Counted from the stretch's first letter, positions 1-8,399 are shown. The stretch: DNA of 64,000 nt from Phycisphaerales bacterium (GCA_022360095.1 JAKSDK010000425.1:1-64000); one strand, 5' to 3'. The notes: generated by a model from the letters alone, not told the origin. Numbers and translations are program-made.

Positions 1-385
1 CCGGAGGCGTCGGAGATCGCGTCGTCGTTGGCAGGCTGCGCTCCGCTCGGTGCCCTCGCTCCGCTCCGCCCGCCAACGACGTGTATTCAGAGCAGTGTCA
101 GAGTAACATAGAAACTGGAGTTAAACGCGGGGAAAGGTCACGTGCCTGCGTTTGGTATAACTACTTCTTATTAAGGAAATAACATTCTTTATTCGTATTA
201 AATGTCAAAAGGTAGGGACTCCACTCTTTTATGGGTCCGGTTTTTGTCCAAAATCGGAGGGCTCAAACGACTACTGTTATAGAGGGCCGTAAGACAGAGG
301 GGCACGTGTCGCAGAATGACCGTCTCTGGGGGCAAGCCAGTTTTCTTTTCAAGGGGAGCTATTTAACATATAATTCCGAAATTGT
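1..385. other. Intergenic region, no gene seen
   Basis: I see no convincing coding region here. The left part (23-81) is a GC-rich inverted repeat. From about 130 to 385 the sequence turns AT-rich, unlike the bulk of the window. A short open frame at 231-500 has no recognisable family, no ribosome binding site, and overlaps the next gene, so I do not call it. The region probably holds the promoter of the gene starting at 386, but no clear -35/-10 pair can be picked with confidence. Confidence 0.5.
23..81. repeat. Inverted repeat with 10-bp arms
   Basis: The arms CGTCGTTGGC (23-32) and GCCAACGACG (72-81) are perfect reverse complements around a ~39-nt GC-rich interior. The interior repeats the word GCTCCGCT. 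This could form a long hairpin in RNA or be a REP-like intergenic element. It differs in sequence from the REP-like elements around 50.3-51.1 kb. Confidence 0.6.
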
Positions 386-1477
386 ATGCGACGCTCGGGC
401 TCAAAATCACGGAAGTCTCACTCCCACACCTCAAAGGATTCGTTGCATCCCAAGAGGTCTCCTGGTTCTCTCCTGGCCTTACTCCTCGGCGCCGTCCTGA
501 CCTCAGTCGGATTTCTCATCTTTGAACACTTCGAGGACCGTGCATCTTCAACATCGACAGCCAAGGCAAAGACGACGGCTGATTCGAAACGCAGTGGACC
601 GACTTCATATTATGAGCTTCTTGCCCTGCCGCCGGAGGAACTCGCAAAGGTTGATTTTGCCTTGATGAATCTGCTTTGCGCCAAAGGTCTGCCCGGTGCA
701 GAGAATCTTGATATTCCAAAGTCGCTCGCGACGATTGACACCTGGGCACAGAAGGTTCGCTCCGAAACAGAGCGCCATCTGTATCGGGTGACTGATCCGC
801 GATTTGCAGATCACTATAAACACTCGGAAGCCCGACTACGGGCCGAGTTTATTGTTCAGATCCTTCAAGAAGACTGCGGCGTACACTACAATCTTGAGCG
901 GATTCGTGACATTGATTTTTCAAACTCGCGAGACCTCTTTTTGAACGGCATGGTCGGAAGTGATAACGGCGGCACCTGTGCCTCAATGCCAGTGCTCTAC
1001 ACAGTCATTGGTCGCCGCCTCGGTTATCCGATCAAACTGGCCGGTACGAAAGAGCATCTTTTCTGCCGATGGGACTCCGACAAAGAACGATTCAACATCG
1101 AAGGTGCCAGCAACGGTGGTGTGGACTATTATCCAGACGAATTCTACCAGACGTGGCCGCACCGTCTGACCGAACTGGAAATAAAAAGCGGTGAGTATTT
1201 GCGTTCGTTTACGCCAAGCCAGGAATTATCCATCTTCCTACAAGCTCGCGGAAACTGCCTGAGACACAACGGACGAATGCCGGAATCCCTGGCTGCGTTC
1301 AGTGAAGCTCACCGTTTGATGCCGATTGCATCCAATCCGATTCGCTCGCTCCAAGCCGTCTTTCGTCCGAAGCGGTTTCAACAAAACCGCTCTTTTCGCG
1401 ATGAGACGGCATGGTTACCTGAGAGTGTTCGTCAAAATATTCCGCCAAACCCGAACCCGCAAATTCCGCAACCGTAG
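386..1477 (+). CDS. Membrane-anchored SirB1/transglutaminase-like protein
   Basis: A 363-residue protein with a basic N-terminus and one membrane segment at about residues 29-46, so the rest probably faces the periplasm. The segment around residues 190-240 resembles the SirB1/transglutaminase-like core: Cys198 in GGTCASMP, His224 in KEHLFCRW and an acidic/Asn position in FNIEGASNGG near 239 are where the Cys-His-Asp/Asn triad is expected. The C-terminal part (~260-330) is helical and could hold TPR-like repeats. It stops 21 nt before the RHS/transglycosylase gene, so the two may be co-transcribed. Whether it is an active protease, a transglutaminase or only a fold relative cannot be told from the sequence. 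The family call is moderately sure. Confidence 0.6.
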   Translation: MRRSGSKSRKSHSHTSKDSLHPKRSPGSLLALLLGAVLTSVGFLIFEHFEDRASSTSTAKAKTTADSKRSGPTSYYELLALPPEELAKVDFALMNLLCAKGLPGAENLDIPKSLATIDTWAQKVRSETERHLYRVTDPRFADHYKHSEARLRAEFIVQILQEDCGVHYNLERIRDIDFSNSRDLFLNGMVGSDNGGTCASMPVLYTVIGRRLGYPIKLAGTKEHLFCRWDSDKERFNIEGASNGGVDYYPDEFYQTWPHRLTELEIKSGEYLRSFTPSQELSIFLQARGNCLRHNGRMPESLAAFSEAHRLMPIASNPIRSLQAVFRPKRFQQNRSFRDETAWLPESVRQNIPPNPNPQIPQP

Positions 1478-1498
1478 ATATCTACTGTGAGGTGCCCA

Positions 1499-2377
1499 AT
1501 GAATCGCCGCTGCATGTTGACAACCGTTCTTGGTTTCTTGGTCTTAGCGTTCGCCGCCGATGCCGCCTCAGCATACTACAACCCGCGAGCAGGCCGGTGG
1601 CTGAATCGAGATCCGATTGGAGAGAATGGCGGAAACAATATCTACGCATTCGTTAATAATACGCCGGTGAATTCCATCGACCCACTTGGAGAGAAGGTTT
1701 GCGAACGTCCAACCGGCTCGCTACGCTTTCTTATGGTGAGGCTTGCAAACAAATACAATTTCTACACAAAGAGCGGGAAGCCGGATCAAGAGCATCGAAT
1801 AAATGCGGACTTACTCGGCTGTATCGCTTGTATCGAGTCCAGCTTCAAGCCGTGTGCTGTAAACGAAAAGACAAATGATTTTGGACTGATGCAACTCAGT
1901 GCAAAAAAGACCGGCGGCATAAAGCAATGCCAAGCCTGGGGAATACTCCCGAAGAAGATTGATTTCAGCGACAAACATAAGAAGAAATGCTGTGGTTGGG
2001 ATAAACAGCCACGTTTCAAGATAATAGGTGTTGGAGCGGGACGGAGAGTGTATCGTGCGATAGCGAAAGAAAAGGAATGTGCGAAAGGATGCGAAAAGTC
2101 TATCTGGAATGTGGAGAAACAGATCGAATGTGCTGCAGCACTACTTAGGCAAAGAAGAGATCGGGTAAAGGGCAAGATGACCTTAGCGCAAATAATATGT
2201 CAATATAACAGAGGCATCATTCCAGATGACGATGCTGCGAGATCGGATCATCCCTGCTCTACCGATAGTAAGGCACGCAAGCAAAAATACACTCAAGAAA
2301 TTCTTGAATGTTTGCAAAATCTGGGAAAGGTCCCGCCTCAGAAACCGCCAGTCCCTCAACCTCCGGGGTCACGCTGA
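1499..2377 (+). CDS. Secreted RHS-core remnant fused to a lytic transglycosylase (SLT) domain
   Basis: A 292-residue protein. I start it at ATG 1499 (GAGG ~6 nt upstream) although GTG 1487 is in frame. Residues 1-25 are a signal peptide. Residues 26-65 match the RHS repeat-associated core (GRWLNRDPIG, then YAFVNNTPVNSIDPLG), normally found just before the variable toxin tip of RHS/YD proteins. The tip is an SLT-type transglycosylase: ESSFKPCA with likely catalytic Glu113, GLMQL at ~129-133, and a late YNRG motif near 236-239. Many cysteines (e.g. CIACIES, KKKCCGW) suggest disulfides outside the cytoplasm. A full RHS cage is absent, so this is either a short orphan effector or a remnant. The stop overlaps the next start (TGATG). 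Lipoproteins downstream are candidate immunity proteins. Confidence 0.75.
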   Translation: MNRRCMLTTVLGFLVLAFAADAASAYYNPRAGRWLNRDPIGENGGNNIYAFVNNTPVNSIDPLGEKVCERPTGSLRFLMVRLANKYNFYTKSGKPDQEHRINADLLGCIACIESSFKPCAVNEKTNDFGLMQLSAKKTGGIKQCQAWGILPKKIDFSDKHKKKCCGWDKQPRFKIIGVGAGRRVYRAIAKEKECAKGCEKSIWNVEKQIECAAALLRQRRDRVKGKMTLAQIICQYNRGIIPDDDAARSDHPCSTDSKARKQKYTQEILECLQNLGKVPPQKPPVPQPPGSR

Positions 2378-2379
2378 TG
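2351..2379. repeat. Direct repeat, copy 1 (3' end of RHS/SLT gene)
   Basis: These 29 bases cover the last codons of the RHS/SLT gene and the ATG of the next gene. They match 3962-3990 at 28 of 29 positions, in the same orientation. Together the two copies bracket both lipoprotein genes. Confidence 0.9.
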
Positions 2380-3141
2380 TTCGATCGACGGATATGTCTC
2401 TTGTTTGTATTTCTAAATGTTTTGGTTTCCGGCTGCGAAAAACCAACGACTGCACAGCCGGAGCAAGAGACAAAAAAATTAACCGTCTTGAAAGTCTGGA
2501 AGTGCCCTCCCGATCAACCATATTGGCGAGAGGACGGAGAAGGGCCCTTTCCGCCGTCCTGGCCGACGACGGCTGTGCTATGCCAATCAAGAACGCAGGC
2601 TGATAATCCAGGGAGTATTGTCTCAAGTGCTTCGCTGTTTCTATTGGCGGGGCATGAATTCGAGCAAGAGCCTACCATTGAGTCCCTTGCCGCAGATACT
2701 CAATATGTGACAGGGGCTTCAACAGATTCGGATGGCCGATGGGTGACGCTTGCAAAAAAGAGCGAGCAGGATTTTTTTGTTCTCGTGGGACCCTCGGGTG
2801 GAACCGCATCAATAGAAGTCACGATATACAAGCATAACGTTTCTTATAACGATGAGTTCCAGGGTCATGGATTTGGCCTTGTGTTCCTGGGCGCTTCTCG
2901 CATCATTCCACTCCTTGTAGATGTTGATGACGACTCTTTTTTTGAGGTTCTCATCGGCAGCGAGGAAACAAACAGTAGTGGCGCGCCTGGAACACCTCAA
3001 ATATACAGAATCCTAAAATGGGATGAGGAAGCCAAAGAAATTCGAGATATCGGTCAGGTAGCCGAGGCTGAGGCAACTCGCAAGTGGGCTGATAAGCTCA
3101 TCGAACTCAGACCGGATTGGCTAAAAGACGAACCCTGTTGA
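2377..3141 (+). CDS. Predicted lipoprotein A, paralogue of the next gene; candidate immunity protein
   Basis: A 254-residue protein starting at ATG 2377, which overlaps the stop of the upstream gene (TGATG), implying translational coupling. The N-terminus is a lipoprotein signal ending in LVSGC (Cys ~18). The body shares with the next protein the motifs WREDGEGP, LFLLAG, SGGTA, DVD..(F)E.LI.(S)EETNSSGAP and ILKWD, so the two are paralogues. The acidic DVDDDSFFEVLIG stretch resembles FG-GAP/EF-hand-like calcium loops. I do not recognise a named family. A periplasmic lipoprotein directly after a peptidoglycan-hydrolase effector is the arrangement expected of an immunity protein, which is inference from context. 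Confidence 0.65.
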   Translation: MFDRRICLLFVFLNVLVSGCEKPTTAQPEQETKKLTVLKVWKCPPDQPYWREDGEGPFPPSWPTTAVLCQSRTQADNPGSIVSSASLFLLAGHEFEQEPTIESLAADTQYVTGASTDSDGRWVTLAKKSEQDFFVLVGPSGGTASIEVTIYKHNVSYNDEFQGHGFGLVFLGASRIIPLLVDVDDDSFFEVLIGSEETNSSGAPGTPQIYRILKWDEEAKEIRDIGQVAEAEATRKWADKLIELRPDWLKDEPC

Positions 3142-3947
3142 TCCTGATTCCGAATTTGTATATCCCCTCGACAAGTCGCAATAGACAAACGAATAACTTC
3201 GTCATTGGCTTGTTATTCGTAGCCGTTGGCTTGACATCAAGTTGTCAGCAACATTCTGATAACTCGGCCAAAGGAATGGAGGTTGATGCCTCCGCCGAAA
3301 AATTTGAGATCGTCGGCACGTGGAAATGTCCTGCTCCAAAAGAGTGGCGATGGCGTGAAGATGGCGAAGGACCGTACCCGAAGCCCGGGCCAATGGGTGC
3401 GGTTGTTGTGAAAGGCCCAGATCAACCGAAACAGCATTCCGTACTTTCCAATGCAACCCTCTTCTTACTCGCTGGGCAAAAGCTAGACCTGAGTGACCCT
3501 GTTACAGCAATCGTAAACCACACGCGATACGCCGACGTCTGTTCAACCGTCGAGATGAGGGGGCATTGGATAGAGTTCATCCCAAAAGGGAGGCGGTTTT
3601 TCTCACTTATTTACGAGTCTGGTGGTACAGCAGGACCGACCATTGAGGTCTTCAAACACGAACTACTTTATGAACCCCATGAGACTCCGAATGAATATCA
3701 AAGCCACTTTTTCCGAAAGGTATTCACCGGGAACTCTCGCATCGCTCCTTATGTCGCAGACGTTGACGGCGACGGCGGCATGGAGTTGATTATTGCCTCG
3801 GAAACGACGAACTCCAGCGGTGCTCCGGATACACCACAGGTTTATTGGATTCTCAAATGGGACAGAGAGCAAAATAAAATGAAAAGAACAGGCGAGATTT
3901 CGGCTGACCGCCTGAAATCAAAAATCAAAGACGTAATCCCACTCTGA
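3117..3947 (+). CDS. Predicted lipoprotein B, paralogue of the preceding gene
   Basis: Up to 276 residues from TTG 3117. TTG 3138, which overlaps the previous stop as TTGA, is an equally likely start. A hydrophobic segment ends in LTSSC, a weaker lipobox than that of its paralogue. Shared motifs with the upstream protein are WREDGEGPYP, LFLLAG, SGGTAG, DVDGDGGMELIIASETTNSSGAP and ILKWD. The two sequences have clearly diverged, so the duplication is not recent. No named family is recognised. It may be a second immunity protein of different specificity, or one recruited from another effector. Confidence 0.65.
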   Translation: MAKRRTLLILIPNLYIPSTSRNRQTNNFVIGLLFVAVGLTSSCQQHSDNSAKGMEVDASAEKFEIVGTWKCPAPKEWRWREDGEGPYPKPGPMGAVVVKGPDQPKQHSVLSNATLFLLAGQKLDLSDPVTAIVNHTRYADVCSTVEMRGHWIEFIPKGRRFFSLIYESGGTAGPTIEVFKHELLYEPHETPNEYQSHFFRKVFTGNSRIAPYVADVDGDGGMELIIASETTNSSGAPDTPQVYWILKWDREQNKMKRTGEISADRLKSKIKDVIPL

Positions 3948-3961
3948 ATCATGCTCCACCC

Positions 3962-3990
3962 GTCCCTCAACCTCCGGGGTCATGCTGATG
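3962..3990. repeat. Direct repeat, copy 2 (stranded RHS-gene tail)
   Basis: Matches 2351-2379 at 28 of 29 positions, including the stop/start overlap TGATG. Here the repeat is not attached to any RHS gene. It follows lipoprotein B and runs into the end of the integrase gene. It looks like the junction of an earlier toxin/immunity unit left behind. Confidence 0.85.
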
Positions 3991-4020
3991 ATGTCCCACT
4001 ATCGGCGTTCGGCGTCACAC

Positions 4021-5262
4021 CTATCCGACCTGAGCCATGATGTCAGCCGCCTTTCCTCGGTCGAGTTCGGCGTAGACTTCTGTAATGGCAGCAGAACTAT
4101 GGCCTAGGACGACACGGGCGGCCTCAATGCCGAACTCCTTGCGAAGAAACGTCGCAGCACTGTGACGGAGTTGATTCGGTGACCAGCGGTGGTCCTTGCG
4201 CCACTGTCTCACTTCTGTTTCATTCAGCTTCTTCGGCGGCGGAAACGCCTTGTCGCAGCCGCGGTTGATGGCGTGCTCGTAGCTACCAATGGTATAGCAC
4301 TCTCCTGGTCGCTTCTTCGGGTTCCGTTTTGGCCGACGTCGTCGCTGGCTCGGTGTCAACGGCGTCTTACGATTGGCACGGAGGTTTTCCCGGTGCTCAG
4401 CCATGGCCAGTTTCGGGCTGAAGAGGTAGGCCCTCAGATCGTCGACGAGGAACGGCCGGACAACGCCCTGAGCACGTGGTCCCAGGCAGATCAACCGTTC
4501 TCGGTTGTGATGTTCGGTCTTATGGGTGCTCGGCCGGTAGAGCCACACTTTTCCGCTCGTGTCCAAGTCACAAGCCCGCATCATGATGACCTCTCCGGGC
4601 CGCATGCCCGTGAATCGTTGGAGTTGGATCATCGCCGCGACGTGCTGGTTGACGTGTTTCAGCACGGCGTCGATACGCTCATCCGGAACCGGCTTAACCG
4701 GCGCGCTCTCGGGAGCCGGGGATCGGCCTCGACGAAGTCCGCTGACCGTCTGGAGACCGTGATAGACTTCCGGCGGAACCAATTCGTTCTCGGCGGCCCA
4801 CTTGAAGAAGCGCTTCACTCGCCCGATGTGGTTATTGATCACGCCCCTCGTGAGGCCGCTCTCAATCATCTTATGGCGACACGCCTTAAGAGCGAGAGGG
4901 CCAAACGTTTCAGAAGATTGACGCCCGTATAACTTGAGTAGCGGCGTGAGCGCTCGCTTGATGGAAGCCACCTCGCTTGTCGGCTTGCCGTACTTCCGGT
5001 AGTACTCCCGAACGAACGCCCAATAGTCCAGGAAAACCTCGTTGATGGTCAGTCCGTCCGCCGGTGTGACGCTGCGTTTTGGAGTCGAAGGGCGCCGACG
5101 GTGGTTTGCCAGCCACTCATTCAGGACGGTTTGATAGGCCTCACGGCTTTCTGCGCTGTTGTACGCCCCAAGGTAGATGTCTTTGCCGTTGAGCGTGACA
5201 ACCGCTTGTCCCGTCGCTTTGTGCCGGCGGTACGATGGTACTTTGTTCTTGAGTTTTGGCAT
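4021..5262 (-). CDS. Tyrosine recombinase (phage-type integrase)
   Basis: A 413-residue site-specific recombinase. An SAM-like core-binding domain (~55-170) precedes the catalytic domain, with Arg in FTGMRPGE, the H-x-x-R pair in NQLRHSAAT, the second His in LGHSS and the nucleophile Tyr in TEVYAELD, so it looks active. I start it at ATG 5262 because GAGGAG lies 6 nt upstream. A longer frame to 5325 would translate the palindrome at 5281-5308. It lies 118 nt from the 3' end of tRNA-Asn, the usual position of an island integrase next to its attachment site. It probably mobilises the AT-richer region to its left. Confidence 0.9.
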   Translation of the reverse strand: MPKLKNKVPSYRRHKATGQAVVTLNGKDIYLGAYNSAESREAYQTVLNEWLANHRRRPSTPKRSVTPADGLTINEVFLDYWAFVREYYRKYGKPTSEVASIKRALTPLLKLYGRQSSETFGPLALKACRHKMIESGLTRGVINNHIGRVKRFFKWAAENELVPPEVYHGLQTVSGLRRGRSPAPESAPVKPVPDERIDAVLKHVNQHVAAMIQLQRFTGMRPGEVIMMRACDLDTSGKVWLYRPSTHKTEHHNRERLICLGPRAQGVVRPFLVDDLRAYLFSPKLAMAEHRENLRANRKTPLTPSQRRRRPKRNPKKRPGECYTIGSYEHAINRGCDKAFPPPKKLNETEVRQWRKDHRWSPNQLRHSAATFLRKEFGIEAARVVLGHSSAAITEVYAELDRGKAADIMAQVG

Positions 5263-5280
5263 TTGCGGCTCCTCGGTCAT

Positions 5281-5308
5281 TGCCAAAACGGTAATTACCG
5301 TTTTGGCA
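5281..5308. promoter_or_regulatory. 28-bp perfect palindrome upstream of integrase
   Basis: Half-site TGCCAAAACGGTAA followed immediately by its exact reverse complement, with no spacer. It lies just upstream of the integrase ribosome binding site (GAGGAG at 5269-5274 on the minus strand) and between the gene and tRNA-Asn. It could be an operator for autoregulation of the integrase or an arm-binding site for recombination. No -35/-10 could be placed reliably. Confidence 0.7.
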
Positions 5309-5380
5309 CGACTTCCAGGCCGCACTGCCTGACGCGGGCAGGTATCCGTAAACCACGGATTCGACGGGGTTTTTGTTGAA

Positions 5381-5453
5381 CTCCCCGAGTAGGGCTCGAA
5401 CCTACAACCTAGCGGTTAACAGCCGCTCGCTCTACCAATTGAGCTATCGGGGA
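5381..5453 (-). tRNA. tRNA-Asn (anticodon GTT)
   Basis: A 73-nt cloverleaf on the minus strand: acceptor TCCCCGA/TCGGGGA, D stem GCTC/GAGC, anticodon stem AGCGG/CCGCT with loop CTGTTAA (anticodon GTT), and T stem GTAGG/CCTAC around TTCGAGC. The 3' end (5381) points toward the integrase, so this end is the likely attachment site of the island to the left. CCA is not encoded. Confidence 0.97.
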
Positions 5454-5553
5454 TCGTTAACGGCCGACTAATTTAATACGGGCTCCACCGGTTTGTCCAG
5501 GGGTTTGCCAAGACCGCACAGGACCATTTTCGCCGAGGTCCGTTATTCCGTCG

Positions 5554-7137
5554 ATGGATCGACCGGTCGGACTCAAGGCCGGGATCGTGACTCCCATTCT
5601 TTGGGAAAACAGGAGCCTCTATTCGGAACTACCCGCGGCTGGTACGCCAGCGAAGGCTCTCTATACTGACACCCTAAGATCCGATTTTCGGCCCTGTCCA
5701 CGGAGAATCGACCTGTTACCGCGCCTTGGAAGCCTGTTTTCTCGAATCGCTCAGAAGATCCTGCCGGACCCCATCGTGATCGCCTGCGGGCTGACACTCC
5801 TGGTGGCAGGGAGTGTACTCGTCTTTCCACAAAGCAATGAACTCCTCGAGAAGGGCCTCCGCAGCCGTACGGTCGATGTGGCCGAGCTGTGGTTTGAAGG
5901 CCTTTGGAGCCGGGGATTTCTTGTCTTCGCACTGCAGATGTGTCTCGTCTTGCTCACCGGCTATGGTCTCGCGAAAGCGCCGCCCGTGACCGCTCTGCTG
6001 CGGGCCGTCGTATCACGCATCCAATCCAATCGAGCGGCCGTCATGTGGGTCGCGGTAGTCTCATGCGTCGGATGCTGGATCAATTGGGGCTTCGGCCTGA
6101 TTGCCGCGGGCATCCTGGCGAGCGAAGTGCGAGGCGCGCTGAATCGCAAGGGCATTCGATGCCAATATTCATTGATCGTCGCAGGAGCCTATGCGGGCAT
6201 GATGATCTGGCACGGTGGCCTCTCCGGTTCGGCGCCACTCAAGGTCGCTGATACAGGCGTCATGGCGCGTCCCGTTCACAACGACGAAGCGATTGAGGCC
6301 GTCGACATCGGTCGAACGATCTTGTCCACCGGCAATCTCGTGTTGAGCGCCGTCTTCATTCTGGGTATCCCCCTCTTGCTGCGATGTATGGCAACCTCGG
6401 GTGCAAACACACCCGACGATCCGCCAGATCAGCCCTCCTCAATCACCCAAGATTTGCCTTCCGAACCTGCAAGAGCGACCTCGATGGCGGATCGGCTAAG
6501 TCGCTCGCGTCTGATTCCAACGCTGATCGCCTTCGTCGGACTCGGCACGCTGGGCAACCTTCTCTTTAGAAACCGTCTGGACGCTGTCGACATCGACTTC
6601 GTGAACACGTTGTTTCTGATCCTAGGTTTATTGCTGCACCGGAACCTGGTCGAGTACGTTGAAGCCGTCGCCGAGGGAGGACGAGCAGTCACGGGAATTA
6701 TCCTGCAGTTCCCGCTCTACAGCGGCATTCAGAACATCATGTTCAAGACCGGACTCGCGAGTGCCATCTCAGGAGGCTTTGTCGAGTCTTCTCAGTGGGC
6801 CGCCGATACGTTGAACCTTTCCTCGAGCACGACCTTTCCCGTGGCGGCGTTTCTGAGCGCAGGCCTGGTTAATCTTTTCGTGCCGTCCGGCGGAGGGCAA
6901 TGGATCGTCCAGGGACCGATCATGTGCGGTGCAGGCGGATCGCTCTCGGTCCCGATCGAACAAACCGTGATGGCCGTGAGCTATGGCGATCAATGGACGA
7001 ACATGATCCAGCCGTTCTGGGCGATTCCGCTGATGGGGCTGACCGGTGTGAACGTGCGGCAATTCATGGGCTATTGTGCCTTGTTGATGGTGCTGGCGAC
7101 TCCGGTCTTCATGGTTGGACTGGTGCTGCTTTACTAG
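5554..7137 (+). CDS. atoE: Short-chain fatty acid transporter, AtoE family
   Basis: Inner-membrane carrier for short-chain fatty acids such as butyrate or acetoacetate, with about 12 hydrophobic segments. Family marks include the opening LPRLGSLFSRIAQKILPDPIVIA, WINWGFGLIAAGILASEV, MMIWHGGLSGSAPL and the conserved VPSGGGQWIVQGPIM. The open frame gives 527 residues against about 440-470 for the family, and the first ~45 residues do not look conserved, so the true start may be internal. No good internal ATG/GTG with a ribosome binding site is visible. It stands alone, but its likely substrates would feed the acyl-CoA cluster at 43-53 kb. Confidence 0.88.
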   Translation: MDRPVGLKAGIVTPILWENRSLYSELPAAGTPAKALYTDTLRSDFRPCPRRIDLLPRLGSLFSRIAQKILPDPIVIACGLTLLVAGSVLVFPQSNELLEKGLRSRTVDVAELWFEGLWSRGFLVFALQMCLVLLTGYGLAKAPPVTALLRAVVSRIQSNRAAVMWVAVVSCVGCWINWGFGLIAAGILASEVRGALNRKGIRCQYSLIVAGAYAGMMIWHGGLSGSAPLKVADTGVMARPVHNDEAIEAVDIGRTILSTGNLVLSAVFILGIPLLLRCMATSGANTPDDPPDQPSSITQDLPSEPARATSMADRLSRSRLIPTLIAFVGLGTLGNLLFRNRLDAVDIDFVNTLFLILGLLLHRNLVEYVEAVAEGGRAVTGIILQFPLYSGIQNIMFKTGLASAISGGFVESSQWAADTLNLSSSTTFPVAAFLSAGLVNLFVPSGGGQWIVQGPIMCGAGGSLSVPIEQTVMAVSYGDQWTNMIQPFWAIPLMGLTGVNVRQFMGYCALLMVLATPVFMVGLVLLY

Positions 7138-7178
7138 CAGGACCGACCGTTGACGTTGGAAAAGAAAGCATGCTCCGA

Positions 7179-8399
7179 TCAGGTCGATTCAGCCGTTTTG
7201 GCCACCGATTTGATCACGCCGTCGCGATAGGTTGTTCCTCGCCAAGTGATCGCCCCTCGTCCCATGACACATGCGATCGCGTTAAGCAAGAAACCAAGTC
7301 CAAGCAGCGCCCCCACAGGGTAGAGTAAGCCATACAAAAAGTAGATGCGACTCAATGCGTAAAAAATAAACATCACAACCAGTTGGACCGCACAGGTTGC
7401 CAGGGACGTCCATTGCAGCAGGGCCCAAATCGTTGATCCTCCGCCGCCCGTTGAAACCGTGCACCACGACGTAATCAGTGTCAGCCAAGGCACAAACGTA
7501 AATGCCAGGAGCACGGCCACGGCGGCCAGCAGTCGCCTTACCGTTGCGAAACAGCCGGAGAAGATTCTCGTCCAGCCCGACCAGATTTCGCGCAGTGTGC
7601 CGTACATGCGAACGGAATATAGATCTCTGCTGGAGACGACCAGCAATCGCTTCCCACTCTGCTTCGTTTTCCGAGCCAGATGAATATCCTCGTTGATTTC
7701 ATCGCGGACTGCTTCGTGCCCTCCGATGGCGTCGTAGCAGGTCCTCCGCATCAACATAAACGCACCGTTCGCATAGGCCGTACGACGGCCCGGCTTATTC
7801 ACCGTCAACGGATTGAACCAAAGCAGCAGGATTCCGCTACAGGCAGGTTGAACGACGCGCTCCCAGAACGTGTTCGCCTGATGCGCCGGCAAAACCGAGA
7901 GAAAATCAGCCCCCTTCTCCATCGCGTAGCGCATGGCGGTCGTCAGAGATCGGGTAGACTCCTGAACACAATCCGCATCGGTAAAGCAGAGCCATTGACC
8001 GGTCGAACGCGCGACTCCCTGATGCATGGCGTTGTTCTTTCCGAACCAGCGTTCCGGCAACTCGCGAACATGGTGCGCCGACAGCCGAGGGTCCTCCTTG
8101 GCCAACCGGTCGATGATCTCGCCGGTAGCGTCCTCACTGCGATCGTTGATCGCAATGACTTCCATTTTTTGATGATCCTGATGGCTCAGGGAACGCAGAC
8201 ATGCTTCGATATTGGATGCTTCGTCCTTGGCGGCGACCAGAACACTCAACGACGGCAAATCATCCACCGGGTTCTCAAAAAAATCGGGATGCAGAGGTGG
8301 CAGAAGCCGTTCGATGAAGCCCAGGAGCACAAGACGAGCCAGCCATACGCCGAGGACCACCACGACAAGGCCCAACCATAACCAGAGTAACACTTCCAT
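7179..8399 (-). CDS. Membrane glycosyltransferase, family 2
   Basis: A 406-residue GT-A enzyme with an N-terminal membrane anchor (~1-25) and three or four C-terminal membrane segments. Seen: LSVLVAAKDEA and INDRSEDAT at the nucleotide-sugar end, FTDADC as the metal-binding DxD, and NEDIHLARK as the catalytic acidic motif, followed by an aromatic stretch (REIWSGWTRIF). The architecture resembles the ceramide glucosyltransferase/HpnB-like branch, so the acceptor could be a lipid, but the substrate is not determined. It is the last gene of a minus-strand group with yggS and the small membrane protein (58-nt gap). Confidence 0.85.
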   Translation of the reverse strand: MEVLLWLWLGLVVVVLGVWLARLVLLGFIERLLPPLHPDFFENPVDDLPSLSVLVAAKDEASNIEACLRSLSHQDHQKMEVIAINDRSEDATGEIIDRLAKEDPRLSAHHVRELPERWFGKNNAMHQGVARSTGQWLCFTDADCVQESTRSLTTAMRYAMEKGADFLSVLPAHQANTFWERVVQPACSGILLLWFNPLTVNKPGRRTAYANGAFMLMRRTCYDAIGGHEAVRDEINEDIHLARKTKQSGKRLLVVSSRDLYSVRMYGTLREIWSGWTRIFSGCFATVRRLLAAVAVLLAFTFVPWLTLITSWCTVSTGGGGSTIWALLQWTSLATCAVQLVVMFIFYALSRIYFLYGLLYPVGALLGLGFLLNAIACVMGRGAITWRGTTYRDGVIKSVAKTAEST

